Counted from the first letter of the stretch, positions 43,515-56,885 are shown. The stretch is 64,000 nt of DNA from Labia minor (GCA_963082975.1 OY720347.1:30397398-30461397), one strand, 5' to 3'. A program made the numbers and translations. The notes: generated by a model from the sequence alone, not told the origin.

Positions 43515-44745
43515 ACTATAGGCGGAGGAAATATTAGGAGATATCATTGCGGGTTCAGGCCAAATCGACCAACATTAATTAAGATATTTTCATTATGACA
43601 GATATTAGGAACAAAACCGCGAATTCAATATTTCTGTTCACTAATTATTTGTAGACTTTAGTAAAACATACGCATAACTCAATAGATCCGGATAAACTTT
43701 TTCAAATTTTCAATCTTCAAATTTCTCTTGAAGGTAGTAAAGAAAGAATAAGATGCGGAAATCAATTGTAAAATATTAGGTTACTCAGACGACTTAAATA
43801 TAATAGGAGATTCGGCAATTGCAATTACAGATAGCGAGGAAAATTTAATGGAGGTTTGAAATTAATAGTGATAAGAAAAAATATTTAGTAACAATGAGGA
43901 AGAGTATTAACATACAAAATCTTAAGATACAAAATGTAGAATTTGAATATGTAGAAAAATTGAATGTAATCACGAAGGATAATAATATTTGAGAAGAATT
44001 TAAATCTGGGTTGCAATCGGGAAACGCCTGTTATCTGCAATAAAGAGGCTTATCTCTTCAAAATTATTATCAAAGGGAATATATAAAAAGATTATTTTGC
44101 CTGTTGCATTATATGGGTGGGAGGCATGGTCTATGACCCTTGGAGATGAGAGTAGATTCAGAGTATTTGAGAATAGGATTCTTCCCTGCATTTATTGGCC
44201 AAAGAAAGATGAGGTCACCGGGTATGAGGGAGACTGTATAACAAGAAATTGCATGGCCTCTCTGCATCTTCAGAAATAGTTAGGGTTATAAAAGGGAAAA
44301 AGCTGCGATAGGCAGGGCACGTGGCAAGAATGGGAAAGGAAAAAGATATTGGTGGGAAGACCGATTGGAAAACGTCCGCTTGGAAAACCAATGACGCGTA
44401 GGAAGGGACGTAAGAGAGATGGAATAAGGGCTCAGGATAGGGACACTTGGAGAAATGTGGTTGTTGCGGCTAAGAACTTTAGAGTATCTTTGAGCCACAT
44501 AGGTAGATAGATATAACATATACAATAATAATATATATAATTAATATAGTGATTAAATTAAAATATATTTTTTAAATAAGAACACAAAAAGAAATGAATG
44601 TTTTATGTAATATACTGATTGAAACAAAATGGATGAAAACCTTTTAATACTTTCAACCACCAAATACTATGTACAACTCGGGGGTACAGGGGGCGGAGCC
44701 CCCGTCTAGGTGTGAAGAGCGCCGAAGGCGCTCTGAGCAGCTAGT
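43515..44745 (+). pseudogene. 5'-truncated LINE with RT relic and 3' tail
   Basis: Broken frames give CGFRPNRP (about 43551), VDFSKTYA (about 43651), the catalytic box YSDD at 43784-43795 in GYSDDLNIIGDSA, then LPVALYGWEAWSMTLGDESR (about 44098), RVFENRILPCIYWPKKDE, KLR.AGHVARMGK and GKRPLGKPMTRR..DTWRNVV. This order (RT palm, then the LYG..W and GHVARM segments) is standard for LINE ORF2. The 3' end has GC hairpins GGGGGCGGAGCCCCC and GCGCCGAAGGCGC and matches the minus-strand copy at 4163. Ala to Ser in the Y-A-D-D box plus stops and shifts mark it as dead. The clade is not assigned. Confidence 0.85.
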
Positions 44746-45559
44746 TAATAATATAATAAATATTTTTTGTATTTGGATCTAGACAACACCATCAGAATAA
44801 ATATTACTAAAACCATTTTAAATTATTTTAGTTTTTTAATTAATCTAGACTTTCCAAATTTTAGATTCCTAATAAGGTCTTATTGAATATCAAGAATATC
44901 AAAAGTCCTATTTTAATCGGTGATATTTATATGGTTAAATTATAACTTTCTAAATTTGTGGTATTTTATAATAATAATAATAATAATAGCAATGTATTTT
45001 AAAACTTTCTGAGGAAAATAATTATAAATACATAGTTTCAGCTAAATTTAACCAAGAAAATAGGTGTGGAGGTGAGGGGAGGGAGTTAATTTCATTACGT
45101 TAAATTTATTGTCTATTAAAACTTGTCGAGTTATAAAATCAATTAAAAAAAAATTCTTGGAAATAAATAAAATTCCTCGTACAATCCTATTATAAGTTCC
45201 TATAAAACTTGGCACTGGTTCAGAACCAATCCTCAAAACAGTCAACCCTGTCTTATAAACAGAACTTGACCTTGTTTGGAGTTTTGAAAGTCAAAATAAA
45301 TGACACCTTCTATCGTAAAAATTTTTGGAAACTTAATAAAATCAAAAAGAATCGTTCAATAAGATGTTTTTTACTACACTTTAAAAAGTTCCTAGGTAGC
45401 GACCATGTTGAAAATTAGACCAGAAAAACAGAAAGATGAAAAATGAAACATATTTATTTTAGCATATAGAATATTTATTTGTATTAATCTTATTTGTATT
45501 ATAATTTATATTAATTAGGTTAAAATTATCAATATAAATTAATTTAATAAAGATGCCAT
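44746..45559. other. AT-rich spacer, nothing recognised
   Basis: A TAA run at about 44970-44988 and two short frames without motifs (45048-45245, 45209-45418). No gene supported. Confidence 0.4.
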
Positions 45560-45750
45560 TTAGTCTGGTGCCAACACTAAATTTATCTATAGGAGAACAA
45601 GATCCACAAGCTCCCAAGGACTACATGATCAAAATTGGGAAATGCAGCTTCCGATCAAAACAAAGATAAAGGTTGAGAGGATCCGTTGTACGCATCATAC
45701 AAGATGCCAACGGGCTTGATAAGCTGTCCTTTCACACACACACATAATAT
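45560..45750 (+). repeat. Family H dispersed repeat (SINE-like), copy 3
   Basis: ACATGATCAAAATTGGGAAA, TTCCGATCAAAACAAAGATA and GAGAGGATCCGTTGTAC appear in the family order, followed by a CACACA tract (about 45733-45747). The head is diverged. Confidence 0.5.
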
Positions 45751-45990
45751 GTTTTTTTTTATAAATTTACTAAATCTTTTATTTTAAATTTTAATAAAAT
45801 AATAACACAAATATTTGAAAAATTAATTATTATAATTAATAAATTGTAATTTTTGAGATCAAGTAAAACAATAAAATTTATGAAAAGTCAGAGCGAGTGT
45901 TTAATTGTCATTTGGAAATTAATGACAATTACTTATCATTTGCCAAGTGACATTTTTCTTCCTGTTTCTTTTCTTTTAGTTCTTTTTATC

Positions 45991-46191
45991 CTATTCATTT
46001 TTGAGCAAGTCTGTCTTGGAAGACCAGGCTCTTAAGCAACTTCCGGGCGGACAGTACGGCACTTGGCCTTCTGTTCGACGACGGAAACTAAGCTCGACTT
46101 CCGCCACAACTACAGAGCAAAGCAAAAAGGCGAAAAAAAGGAAAACAAAGGAAGTTAAACATTCTCTAGATGGCAAATAATTGACGATCAA
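45991..46191 (-). other. Open frame with a hydrophobic leader-like segment; uncertain exon
   Basis: The minus frame encodes FVFLFFAFLLCSVVVAEVEL followed by RRRTEGQVPYCPPGSC, which looks like a signal peptide and cleavage region. There is no ATG in frame (it would start at TTG), so it could only be an internal exon or chance. Composition is more balanced than the flanks between 46020 and 46150. I do not recognise the protein. Confidence 0.2.
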
Positions 46192-47334
46192 GAATCATTT
46201 AGTTAAGAAAAGAAAAGGCTGCATCAGAGAAAGATTCATAGTAATATGAAAAATAGACAAATGAACATTGATAACATTGTCTAAATTTTAATAGGCATAT
46301 TCATTTATTATTTTTATTTAGACTCCGTTTGGTTTTCTATCATAGCTTATATCAGGCAATAGAATAAAACGATATAATATAAAACTTCTATATACTTAAA
46401 TTAAATTTAAATTATAAATTAAAATATAATTTTATTTATTTTGTTCAAGTTTTATTATTGAATCAAATACAAAACTAACAAATTAACATTGTAAAAGACT
46501 TTTAATTTTTGACATAAAAATTGTTCGGAGTGCAAAGGGTTAATAAATATTATATAAAAATGTAGAAACAAATACGAAACTTTAATTAAAATAAATTTAA
46601 GAGAATTTCATTTGATAGTTCATAAATTCATATAATTTCATTAATAAAAGAATTCCACTTTTTATATTAATTTTATATTAAACATATATTTTCTTCTAGT
46701 TTAGTTTTTAAATTTAAATTTCTTAGAGTGTGGTAAAATAAAATTATTATTAATTCATTATCTATTGATCTTGAAGATACTAAATATGAAATATTATAAT
46801 ATAATTAAAATTAATCATAATAATTTGTAATTAAAATATTCAGCAAAGATATAAGTTAATTGTTAGATTTGCTTCGTTCTATTTAGTAGCTTGTAAAAAT
46901 GGTGTAAAAACCAAAATGTTTATAAAACAAATAATCTATCATTTAACTTGAAACTTTAATGAGTATTTTAATAAAAAATTATTATGATTAATTTTATATT
47001 TCAAAATTTAATTTTAATTTACATAACATTATATTTATCAAAAGAACCAATTTTATTTATGATTTATATTTATTTATTTATTTTCAAAATGATTGTTTCA
47101 TTATGGCTACATGGAACAAATTAATATTTACATTAAATGCAAACATAAAAAATATAAATAACAAAGATTTTTATTCTTGAAAGAAATTTAATATTTCTAA
47201 ATAAAATCTAAAAAAAAATTGTTTAAATTGTATTAAATTCAATTACTTATTTAAATATACATGTAAATAATATATTGCTATTTTAATTTAGAAATATTAT
47301 TACAGAGTTTTATTTAACTTGCTTCGTTGTCTGT
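46192..47334. other. AT-rich spacer, nothing recognised
   Basis: No gene, RNA or element terminus seen. Confidence 0.4.
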
Positions 47335-47625
47335 ATGGTTCAAATCTAGTAAATCATTTTTAACATAGTTGCCGTTGACCAAACGAACTAAAACTTTGCA
47401 TACTTTTCAGATTTGGATGTCAATACATGAATATGAAATAAGTTTTCATTTTCTTAGTTAATTAATTAATTAATTAATTCTTCTGTATTGTTCAAATCTA
47501 GTAACTCATTTTTAACACAGTTGCAGTTAACCAATCGAACTAAAATTTTGCACTTTTCAGATTTGGATGAGAAAACATGAATAAGTTTTCATTTTCTTAA
47601 TTAATTAATTAATTAATAATTTAAT
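47335..47625 (+). repeat. Diverged tandem duplication ending in TTAA runs
   Basis: Two units (about 47335-47480 and 47488-47618) share GTTCAAATCTAGTAA, TCATTTTTAACA, GTTGACCAAACGAACTAAAA or its variant, CTTTTCAGATTTGGATG and TAAGTTTTCATTTTCTTA. Each ends in a (TTAA)n run. Confidence 0.75.
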
Positions 47626-49051
47626 TAATAAATTTTAACCCATCATTAAATATAATTTATAATCTCAAAGTATATTCAAATAAAACTTAAAACCTTTAAA
47701 ATTTATTTCAAATAGGATAAAAATTAATTGCTTTATTGAATTAGATTGAGATTCATCTTAAAAAAAATATTAAAATAATTAAATCCTTACCAGAGAATTC
47801 TATTCATTTAATTGATTATTCATCTAAATTCGTTCATGTTGAATTCATTATTATACCTTTTCTTTTTTTTTTGTCTTTGTCTCGAACCATTTCCGATAAA
47901 TCTATACGTGAAAAAAATTCTAAAGTAAATTTAATTAAAGAATAATTAGCGCAATTCAATTTTTTTTTCTTTTGATAAAAAGCTACATCAGTGAATAAGC
48001 TTGTTTAGACTTATGATGAATGAATTATATATAATTGATATGTTAACAAATTTATATAATACAATTTATTTTTATTTTTTTTTTAAAAAAAAGATAATAA
48101 TTCAAATTTATTCGACTAGTATATAATTAGTATAAACAATGGTTTAAATAAACTAGTATATTTTGATATCACTTAATGAAGTATATTTTTAAAATTGTTT
48201 TTACGTTTCATTTTATGGCAAAGTATGATTTACTTATAATATTATAAAGTTGCTCTCCTACCACTAAAAATAGCTTGGAGTTGCTGGTAGGCTATAGGAT
48301 AAGTGAATTGGATTTGAATTTCTACCATGACAATACATTTATTAGATTTTCACTCAATAATATGTTTTTAAATTAGTTTTATTTTAAACATCATTTAATT
48401 TGTATTTTTAAAAGAAATGAGAATAATGTAAATATTTTCATACCATACATACACACATTTTCCAAAAAAAAAAAAAAAATACAACCCACACGCACACATT
48501 TTAATTAAACTATATAATTAATCATAAAGAAGTATATTATTTAAGTTTAATTTTAATTTGAATAACAGGATGCAGTTACATATTTTAATATTTTACACTA
48601 TGAAAAAAAAAAATGAAATTACTTTTTAAAAAGTTATAAAACATATAGAATACAAGATTAGTATTAAGTTGTTTGCATTCTTTGTATCATTTATAGGCCC
48701 AAAATACTAAGATTACAGAAAATAGAAAATCTCTGAAATTCCCTGAATATGTTGTTAATTATTTATAAAATCAAAGTTGTTGAAAATGGAGTTTAACAAA
48801 TTTATTTAGGGGGAAACCTACATGGAAACTATCACTAGAATATGAGAAAGGAAGAAGCTCAGAAAAGCCACTGTTGGAAGAAAATGGATGCTCAAGGTAA
48901 GTACGTTCCAGCTCGAAAGATTGATTGAAAACAGATAGAGGGGTTTTTTAGAGGAAGGCAAGTCCGAGATTGCTCACCTTTCTTGACTAATTTTTTTTAA
49001 TGTACTTTTTATTCCTTTCTTCATCAAAAAATTATTTGTGGTATAGTATTT
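47626..49051. other. AT-rich spacer, nothing recognised
   Basis: An A-run near 48465 and no recognisable gene. A less AT-rich patch at 48800-48990 has no motif. Confidence 0.4.
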
Positions 49052-49477
49052 ACCGACCGATGATAGGAAGGGAAGGTATTTTTTTCGCACTAAATTTACA
49101 TATCTCCACGAATCATGCATTTTGTTAACAGAAAAAAGTATTTTCAGCATGATGTCTGTTCGTCTGTCCGTCTATCCATTGTGTGTCTGCATAGACGTGT
49201 CAACGGTTTTTGATAAAATTTTTTATATTTAGTTAATGCATCAGTACCATGAATTCATCAACTTTTCGTGTATATCCGAAAACCAGAAACGGTAGTTTAC
49301 AAAGTATTAATTTTATATTTATTGTTGGAAAATATTTCACTTAAAATATAGTAGTAATTAATAATTGAGTAATTAAACTAAAAATAAAAACCAACATAAT
49401 ATAATTTAGCCATTTTAAAACTCGTGTATATATATAATGTTGTTTAAAAATTAATATATTTCAAATCGTCGGTCGGT
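49052..49477 (-). mobile_element. HINE-like element, family C copy 2
   Basis: Inverted subterminal repeats ACCGACCGATG (49052-49062) and CGTCGGTCGGT (49468-49477). The body reads on the minus strand with ATACACGAAAAGTTGATGAA, a diverged GGACAGAC tract and ATGCATGATTCGTGGAGATA, as in copies 1 and 3. Confidence 0.75.
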
Positions 49478-49849
49478 TCTCTGCCTGGGCGCAGCTCATT
49501 TTTTTAATTTTAAATTATCATTGATTTAATGAATAAATTAATAGCTAGTTCTTTTAATAAAATGAATTAAATATAGGCAGATGACAGGTATATAGGAACA
49601 CAAATGGAAAGTTTGAACAAGAGAAGAGGAGGGAGAGAGAGAGAGATAGAAATTGCCTATTAATCCTTTAAGAAAGCTATGAAAATTATCACCTCATTAT
49701 CATGTTTGCAGTATTAATCTCTGTTGATTGGTAAGATCGAATTCTAGTAAGTGAATTTAAGATCGTTTAAATGGATGAATATTGTTCTCAAGTTGCCGAA
49801 TATATCTATATATATATATATATATATATCTCCATTAAAGTTGTTCGTT

Positions 49850-50480
49850 TCGCCTGGCCGCATGTACATCTCTTTCAAAAGAAATGATAAGATAAATGCT
49901 TGGTAATATACGAAACACTAATGGGTGGGAGAGGGAAGAGGTTTCTCATTCCCTATACATTCGAAATGGTTAAGATTTGCGAATTGAAGTTTAAGCATAG
50001 TACTGCCGCAGGGTTTGAATTTCTAAATGTCGCATCCTTCGGGGTCTTAAAATCGCATTATGCAATTTTAGACCCGCGTGATAACGATGTTATTGTAATG
50101 ATTTTGGCCAACGATAAGAGGAGCACTTCCCCTTGGATCGTTTGTTATTGGCACTAACCCTTTCGGCTCGTTCCGCTTCTATAATTTATAATGACTAAAA
50201 TGAGCTTTTCACGGAAACAATGACAATGATTTGAATTTTGTTAAATCATAATTTAATTCGCAAGGCGTACCGAATTTGAATGTTTCCGAATTATAAAAGC
50301 CTTCTTAATGCAACCAAGAATTATCATTCGTGATAATTTTTTTTTTTTTTGTTTTTTCTTTTACCAAAACGAGAGAGATAATTTTCATTTTAATTTCTCA
50401 AATTAAATCGCTGACAAATTATATTTCCTACCTTATTCTACAAATAAAGGCCCGAATTCAATCGCGCTAATTATTCTTTA
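49850..50480. other. Balanced-composition island of unknown nature
   Basis: A stretch of about 450-600 bases less AT-rich than its flanks, not repeated in the window. The plus frame 49900-50157 (85 codons) has no domain I recognise. A candidate for a host exon or conserved regulatory DNA. It ends at T-rich runs near 50340. Confidence 0.32.
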
Positions 50481-50976
50481 ATTTACTTAAAAAAAATTTT
50501 TTTTTTTTACTCTAATGATTTATCGGAAATGAATTACTACTCAACAGAGAGACGAAGGGACTGATAATGAATTCAAGGCCATGGCAATTCAAGGCCTTGT
50601 AAAAAAAGATCAATTTAGTTGAAATGAACTTTTTTTAAAGACATTTAATTATTTCATAATACAAAAAAAAAAAGATTTAAATCGTTTGCTTTTGTTCAAA
50701 TGTAACAGAAGAGTTCAAGTAAAGCTAACGAATCTTAAAACCAATGATGAGTTTGTGAAGATTTTAATATAAATAAAAAATTATTTTCAATTGAATTAAA
50801 CTTTTCTTTTTATTAATTGATCTGAAAGTAAACATTAATTCTTTTCAATCTTTTTTTTTATGCTGTTGTAAAAATAAAGAAAATGAGATTAAATTTAAAC
50901 ATCTTATATTGATGTATTAAAATTAATTATTTATAAATTGTGAAAAAAAAAATATATAATAGATTAATAAATATAC

Positions 50977-51184
50977 TTAACACACTATGAGCGGGGCGGG
51001 TATTTATACCCGTTGCCACTTGTATGAGAGATATATATTAGTTATCGTTTAAAATAAGTAATTTTAAGTGACACAAGGGAAAATATATATTATATAAGTG
51101 GCAACGGGTATAAATACCCGCCCCGCTTATAAGTGGCAGTCCCCGCAACGGGTACAAATACCCGCCCCGCTCATAGTGTGCTAA
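50977..51184. mobile_element. TTAA-flanked MITE with nested palindromes, copy 2
   Basis: TTAA (50977-50980) on the left and CTAA (51181-51184) on the right, one change from TTAA. The outer inverted repeats start CACACTATGAGCGGGGCGGG and end CCCCGCTCATAGTGTG. An inner copy of the right arm (about 51099-51126) is an exact inverted partner of 50991-51021, so the right terminus is present twice. Each arm contains the self-complementary CGGGTATTTATACCCG. Related to the 92-bp element at 3938. Confidence 0.8.
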
Positions 51185-51393
51185 TAGATTGAATTAAAAA
51201 AAATTGATAAAAGTATCTATTAGAATGTTCAAACTTAATTAAATTAATATTTATATATATATAGAGGTCTCTATAGAGAGAATGAGAGAGGGAGTGAACT
51301 AAACTGAACTGAAAAATCTCTTACTCATGTTTCATATTCATTTTGAGACCCCATCCATATATATATTGTGACAAGTTATTTCCGGGTTATTTT

Positions 51394-51856
51394 TACCAAC
51401 CGACTATAGTAAGGGATGTATTGTTTTCACTCCAAATTTCACATGTGGAGATTTTTACATACCTCCACGAATCATGCATTTTCTTGACCGAAAAAAGTAT
51501 TTTTAGCATGATGTCTGTCCGTCCGTGTGTCCGTATTGACGTGTATAGCTTGAACGAGTCAACGGATTTTGATAAAATTTTTTATATTTAGTTAATGCAT
51601 CTGAACCATGAATTCATCATTTTTTGGTGTATATCCGAAAACCGAAAGTGATAGTTTACAAAGAATTAATTTTATATTCATTGTCCCAAAATATTTCAAT
51701 TAAAATATAGTAGTAATTAATAATTGAGTAATTAAACTAAAAATAAAAAAAGATATTATAATTTAGACCTTTTAATTCAAGTTTTAAATTTTTTTTTATA
51801 CTTTATATATATACAATGTTGTTCGGAAATTAATTTAATTGAAATCGTCGGTCGCT
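51394..51856 (-). mobile_element. HINE-like element, family C copy 3
   Basis: Inverted subterminal repeats near 51394-51404 (ACCAACCGACT) and 51846-51856 (CGTCGGTCGCT), each slightly diverged. The body is closely similar to 49052-49477, with a short GGACGGACAGAC tract on the minus strand. The frame 51343-51591 is chance. Confidence 0.75.
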
Positions 51857-54800
51857 CAAATTCTTACGTTTCGACTTTTCAGCACCATAACGGTTTGGCA
51901 CCATATTTAAAAGGAATTTCACAAGGGAATTTTTGGAATTCTGTCTTAGTTTGTATGACTAAGAGTCAATGTTGGTATTTTATGTTAAATGAATGGGTAA
52001 TCTTTGACGTAATGTTTGGATCTAGTTGATTGATAAAATTTTTCATTTGGAAGAGGGTGGTGTATTTTATTAGTCAAAATGAACGTTGTAACGATGAGAC
52101 TCAAATTTTAAAATAATCTAACAATAAAATGCGAAAATAATAATAATTATTATTATTTTTATTATATATTTTTAATATGATATATTTATTTAAAAAATAA
52201 ACTTGGAATAATTGGAATTTAGGAATATTGTTAATAAAACATTTTGCCTTTTTAATGATAATAATTAAAAATAAAGCACTAAATGGTTTGCAAAAAAAAA
52301 AAAAAAAAAATTCTACTAGAAAATGTGTATTGTATGAGTGATTGAATTAGAATTTAGGCTAATTGAGATTTTCATGAATTATTGATTGTAGTCGTAACAT
52401 ACAGTAACTAAATAAAAAAATTATCTACATATACACCTAGAATAAACAAATATATATATATATTTACAAAATAATTTAAAAAAATAATGTTTCTACTATA
52501 TCAAAAAGAAAAAAAATAACATTTGAATTCTAACGTGGGAAGCATCGTATTCTTTGATAAATCCTTTCAAAAACTATGAAAAGAATAGAAACGATTCTTT
52601 AAATTCATTGGTATTCATTGATTTTTTTTCTTATATATAACAAATTCATATATTATGAAACATTCTTTTTCAACTTATTTCGAGTTTTACTCAATCCATG
52701 TTATATGAAATGCATATCATTGAGGGAGTTTCTAGACTGGGATAAACTCCTCTACTATAAGAATCTTTTTTTATCATTTGATAAAAAAATAGCAAATAAA
52801 TATAGTTAAGTAAAAAAGGAAGTAAGGAACAATCTCATCTAATGTGAAATTCTCTCTCAAAATGTCTACACAATCATCGCTAATAGTTGCTAATTAAACA
52901 AGCCCTTATCTGGTAGTGAGGACATAATAGAACTAGTTATATAGTAGAAATTATTTGAAATAATCATAGGTAATAAATATAAAAATAATTTTTGGATTTT
53001 GCATAAAATTTTAGGATAAATATTTATTAAAAGATTTTTTATTTCTATTTTAAAAATAAGAAGAAATTTATTTATGAAATATTTTAAATGATAATGTATG
53101 TTAGTGTTGTGTTAAAATAAACACTGGTATTAGTAAATTATAATAATTACATCGTTTACCCTTTCGATAGGTAGTTGCCGGAGGTTACACGTTATGCGTG
53201 CGCGCGCACTACTACGCGCACACAGATACTCCAAATGAATAGAAGCCCCTCACATTTACGCAACCAGCAAAACTTGCTTCCAATACAATATAATACGAGT
53301 ATGTAATATTTTTATTTATTTATATATATACTTAGCCATATATAAACACAAATTTTTAAAAATTTACATCTCAGTTATATAATGTTTAAAAATTAATTTT
53401 TCTTCGATAGTGATGCAAATAATAGATTAAATATATACTTTTTTTATACTATAATTTTCAATCAATAACTAAATGTTATATCATTGTATACCCTTTACTG
53501 AATGTGTAGCATAGAATATGATTTTTTTGTTTAACTAAAATAACAACAAAATTAATTTTTATTTAATTTTATAACATAAATCATTAGCTTAGGAACAGAT
53601 CGAATGGTGAAAAGGGCAAAAACAATACAAATTAAGTAGGTTGTTGATTAAAACAGAAACCTGATAATGATTGGGTTTATAATAATATTAATAATAACCG
53701 CCATTTATTAAAAATACCTCCTTGAAATACGTAAGTATATTCCTAAATATTAATTATTTTAGGGCATATTTTAATCTATATAATTAAAGTAATGAATGAT
53801 TTTCGATTAAATTTTAAGCGAATTATTATATATTGTTAATGGAATAAAATAAAAAGTGAGGGAAGAAAAAACTCTCCAAGAAAACAATGAGAATATTTTC
53901 TTGTTGAAAATGATAATAGCTAATTACTTAAACTCTTCTCTTGAAGAAAAGCTTGATAATTTTCCTCGTTTTTCTTTTCTGACACGCCATCCCGAAGGCT
54001 ACAGCATCATTTTGTTTTTGTTTTTTTTTCCCCCATCTTATAAGGGAAATTTTAAAGAAAAAGTTTAACAATCGAGGATGATAACGAACATTGATGTCAG
54101 ATTATATGACGTGTAAAGAATGCATATTTATATTTTTCTTTTTCTTTAGTTAAATAGAAGAAAATGTTAGTAAAGAAATTAATTATTATTATTATTATAT
54201 ACATTTAAAGTTGTTTATTCTAGAAATTTACATATTTCATATTTAATCATATAATAACTATAACCATTGACTTTTTTATAGATATCTGAAAGGAAAAAAA
54301 TGATTCAAACATTTTTATTTTTCAGATGTTCCCACATTTTTTTAAATTTATTTACTGCAATAAGGTAATTAAAATTCAATTTAATAAATTCACTACAAAG
54401 TGATCATAATATGGATCAATTCGAAATTCATTCATTCATGAAAGATCGATCATCATTAAGTCCAATAACTCATTAAACTAAGAATGCATGATTCTAAATA
54501 ATTGAGAAAGGTAGCAAATATTTAATACAAAAAAAATAAAAAAAATAAAAAGATTTTATTTTATATTATAGCTTAATTAATAGTAAATTATATAATATTT
54601 GATCCTATGGTTAAATTTTTATTGTTTATCAATTTATTAAAATTTCAGTTCCAACAAAAATATGAAATTTAGTTATTTATTAGGCTGCATAACTATAAGT
54701 TATGTTATATATATAAATCTGAAATATGTTATTTCGGATTTAGCGCGCCTTGGATTGTTCTTATTGTTGCGCTGGATCATGTGATTGGCAACAATTCTAA

Positions 54801-54995
54801 TAACATGTTCTCGAGTTAAGGTTATAGAAATTATATATTGTATAAATTGTGTGTGTTTCACCATCAACCAAAGAATCTACAATTAATCAATTCTATTATT
54901 TTAGGTAAGAATTGATTTTATAAATATTGTAAATATAAATACTAATAAAGATCTATTATTTTAGCAATTGAATTATTGTAGTTTTAATTCGCTTA

Positions 54996-55038
<43 letters not shown>

Positions 55039-56677
55039 TAATTATTCAGTATATTATACTATTTTCACAAAAAATTAAATGATCTTAATCTAAAAGAAAC
55101 AATGTTTTTCGATTTTAATTATAATATTTTACCCTTTGATATTTGACAAACACTTAAAATTTTCCATATAGATAATTGAAGCTTGTAAAATCCATTAACT
55201 CCCTTTAAGCATCTATTAATTTTATTATTCATTTGTTATTGTAATAAACAAGTTTAAAGCCTTGTTATTATATTGTTAGATAGGGAGAAAGAGAAAACAA
55301 TTATAATAATTGTAAAAGGAAACAAAAAGGAAAATATAGCTAAACAATTGTATGTATGTACTTTTAAACAACAAACATCTTCATCAAATAAATATAAATG
55401 AATTGTCTAATATAAACAGAGTAAATTAATAATTTTATTAAATTTTATATTTATTGTTTATTTTATTGTTTTTGTTTTTTATTAATAATTCCATAAGAAG
55501 AAATGAAATTAATACATTTAAACTATTGAGGTAAGGAATAAAATCAATTTAAATAAAAATTATATATCTTCTAAATACAATAATACTTTGAAAATTTGTT
55601 TATTTTATAAATTTAATAAAATTTATGTAGATGAGAAAAAAATATATTTAATTTTAGGGCATTGTTTCATTTTTTACAAATCTAATTATCTATATATCTG
55701 AAATTTATAATATGGAAAAAATAATATTTTTTCTCCTCTGTAATATACACATATTAATGGTTAAAGAAATTAAATTTTAATTATGAAAAAAAACTTCTCT
55801 TTATACATTTCATTTATTTTACTCTTTTATTCATCTCATTTGACTCATTAAATTGACATTTAAAAAAAAGAACTTTGTCAAGTATAATCTCAATTTATTA
55901 TTATTATTATTTTTTTTTTATTTCATCAAAAAATTATTCTCTCTTTTATTTTCTCTTTTAGGAGGATTTACTCATCATGGACAGTAATTTCAAACTACCG
56001 CAAAAGGAATTTTTAAATCTATATAAAAAAGAATGAAAAAGAAAAAATATTTTTTTTTATTTTAAACATTTTATATTAATAGTAGGTAAATAAGTTTACA
56101 GTTTACTATATTATATTTGATACTTATAATTTTTACTATAAAAAAAAAATACATATTTCCAACAGTTTTGATTTCCAATTAATTTATTTTTTTAAGTGAA
56201 TCTAATTATTCCAATTAAAAATAAAGTCTAAAAAACTATGAGAAAGGTTATATATTCTACATGGAAGGGTCATAACAACTCCACTAAAAATGTTTCATAC
56301 TTATTTGCTCTAGAAATCAACAACCGAGAACCTATCATGGTTTGATCATTTTTTGATTATTGGCAAGTTCATAACTTTTTGATCAAAAAAATTGTAAAAC
56401 ATTCAATTTAATGATTTCTAGTTTTCAACTATTATGTGAAAACTCATCAATGCACTTGAATTATTTAAATAATAAAAAAATCCAATTAATTATATTTTTT
56501 AATTTAAATTTTATTTTCATCAGTGAATTATATATTGAATATTTAATATATGATTAATAAATATAAAATGTTTTTCTTCGATAATAATTTAGAAGTATAG
56601 TTGGAAAGATGTGAAACATCCAATCACTCGTTTATAAATAAATCAAAACTATGGAAATAAAATAATAACAACTTTAG
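51857..56677. other. Long AT-rich spacer with microsatellites
   Basis: Holds an A-run at 52292-52309, a CG/CA alternating stretch (GTGCGCGCGCAC) near 53199, an AT-dinucleotide run at about 54998-55037, and many A/T runs. Frames at 52618-52809 and 53856-54068 lack recognisable motifs. A patch at 54740-54900 is less AT-rich. No gene supported in nearly 5 kb. Confidence 0.45.
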
Positions 56678-56685
56678 TTTTAAGG

Positions 56686-56885
56686 CAGTGATTCTCAACC
56701 TATGGGGCGCGCCCCCCTAGAAGCGAGCATATCGAAGAGAATACTTCCGACTTTCAATATGGTTCTAAAATAAAGAAAAAAAAAGATAAAATGGTTTCAT
56801 TTTATTGTATGCGGTGGGAAGGGGGGGGCGATGAAAGTTATGGTTGAAAATTGGGCCGTGAATAGTAAAAGGTTGAGAAACACTG
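56686..56885 (+). mobile_element. hAT MITE, family E copy 3, with perfect 8-bp target duplication
   Basis: Begins CAGTGATTCTCAACC and ends GGTTGAGAAACACTG. TTTTAAGG is repeated on both sides (56678-56685, 56886-56893). Near the left end is GGGGCGCGCCCCCC and near the right GGGGGGGG, unlike the interior of copies 1 and 2, so it is a separate subfamily sharing the termini. Confidence 0.92.

Noticed and set aside
45991-46191. Secreted peptide gene
   Set aside because: The leader-like hydrophobic stretch has no in-frame ATG and no supporting splice context; kept only as an uncertain frame.
47335-47355. B-box-like GGTTCAAATC as a tRNA gene
   Set aside because: It lies in a tandem repeat and has no A box or cloverleaf.
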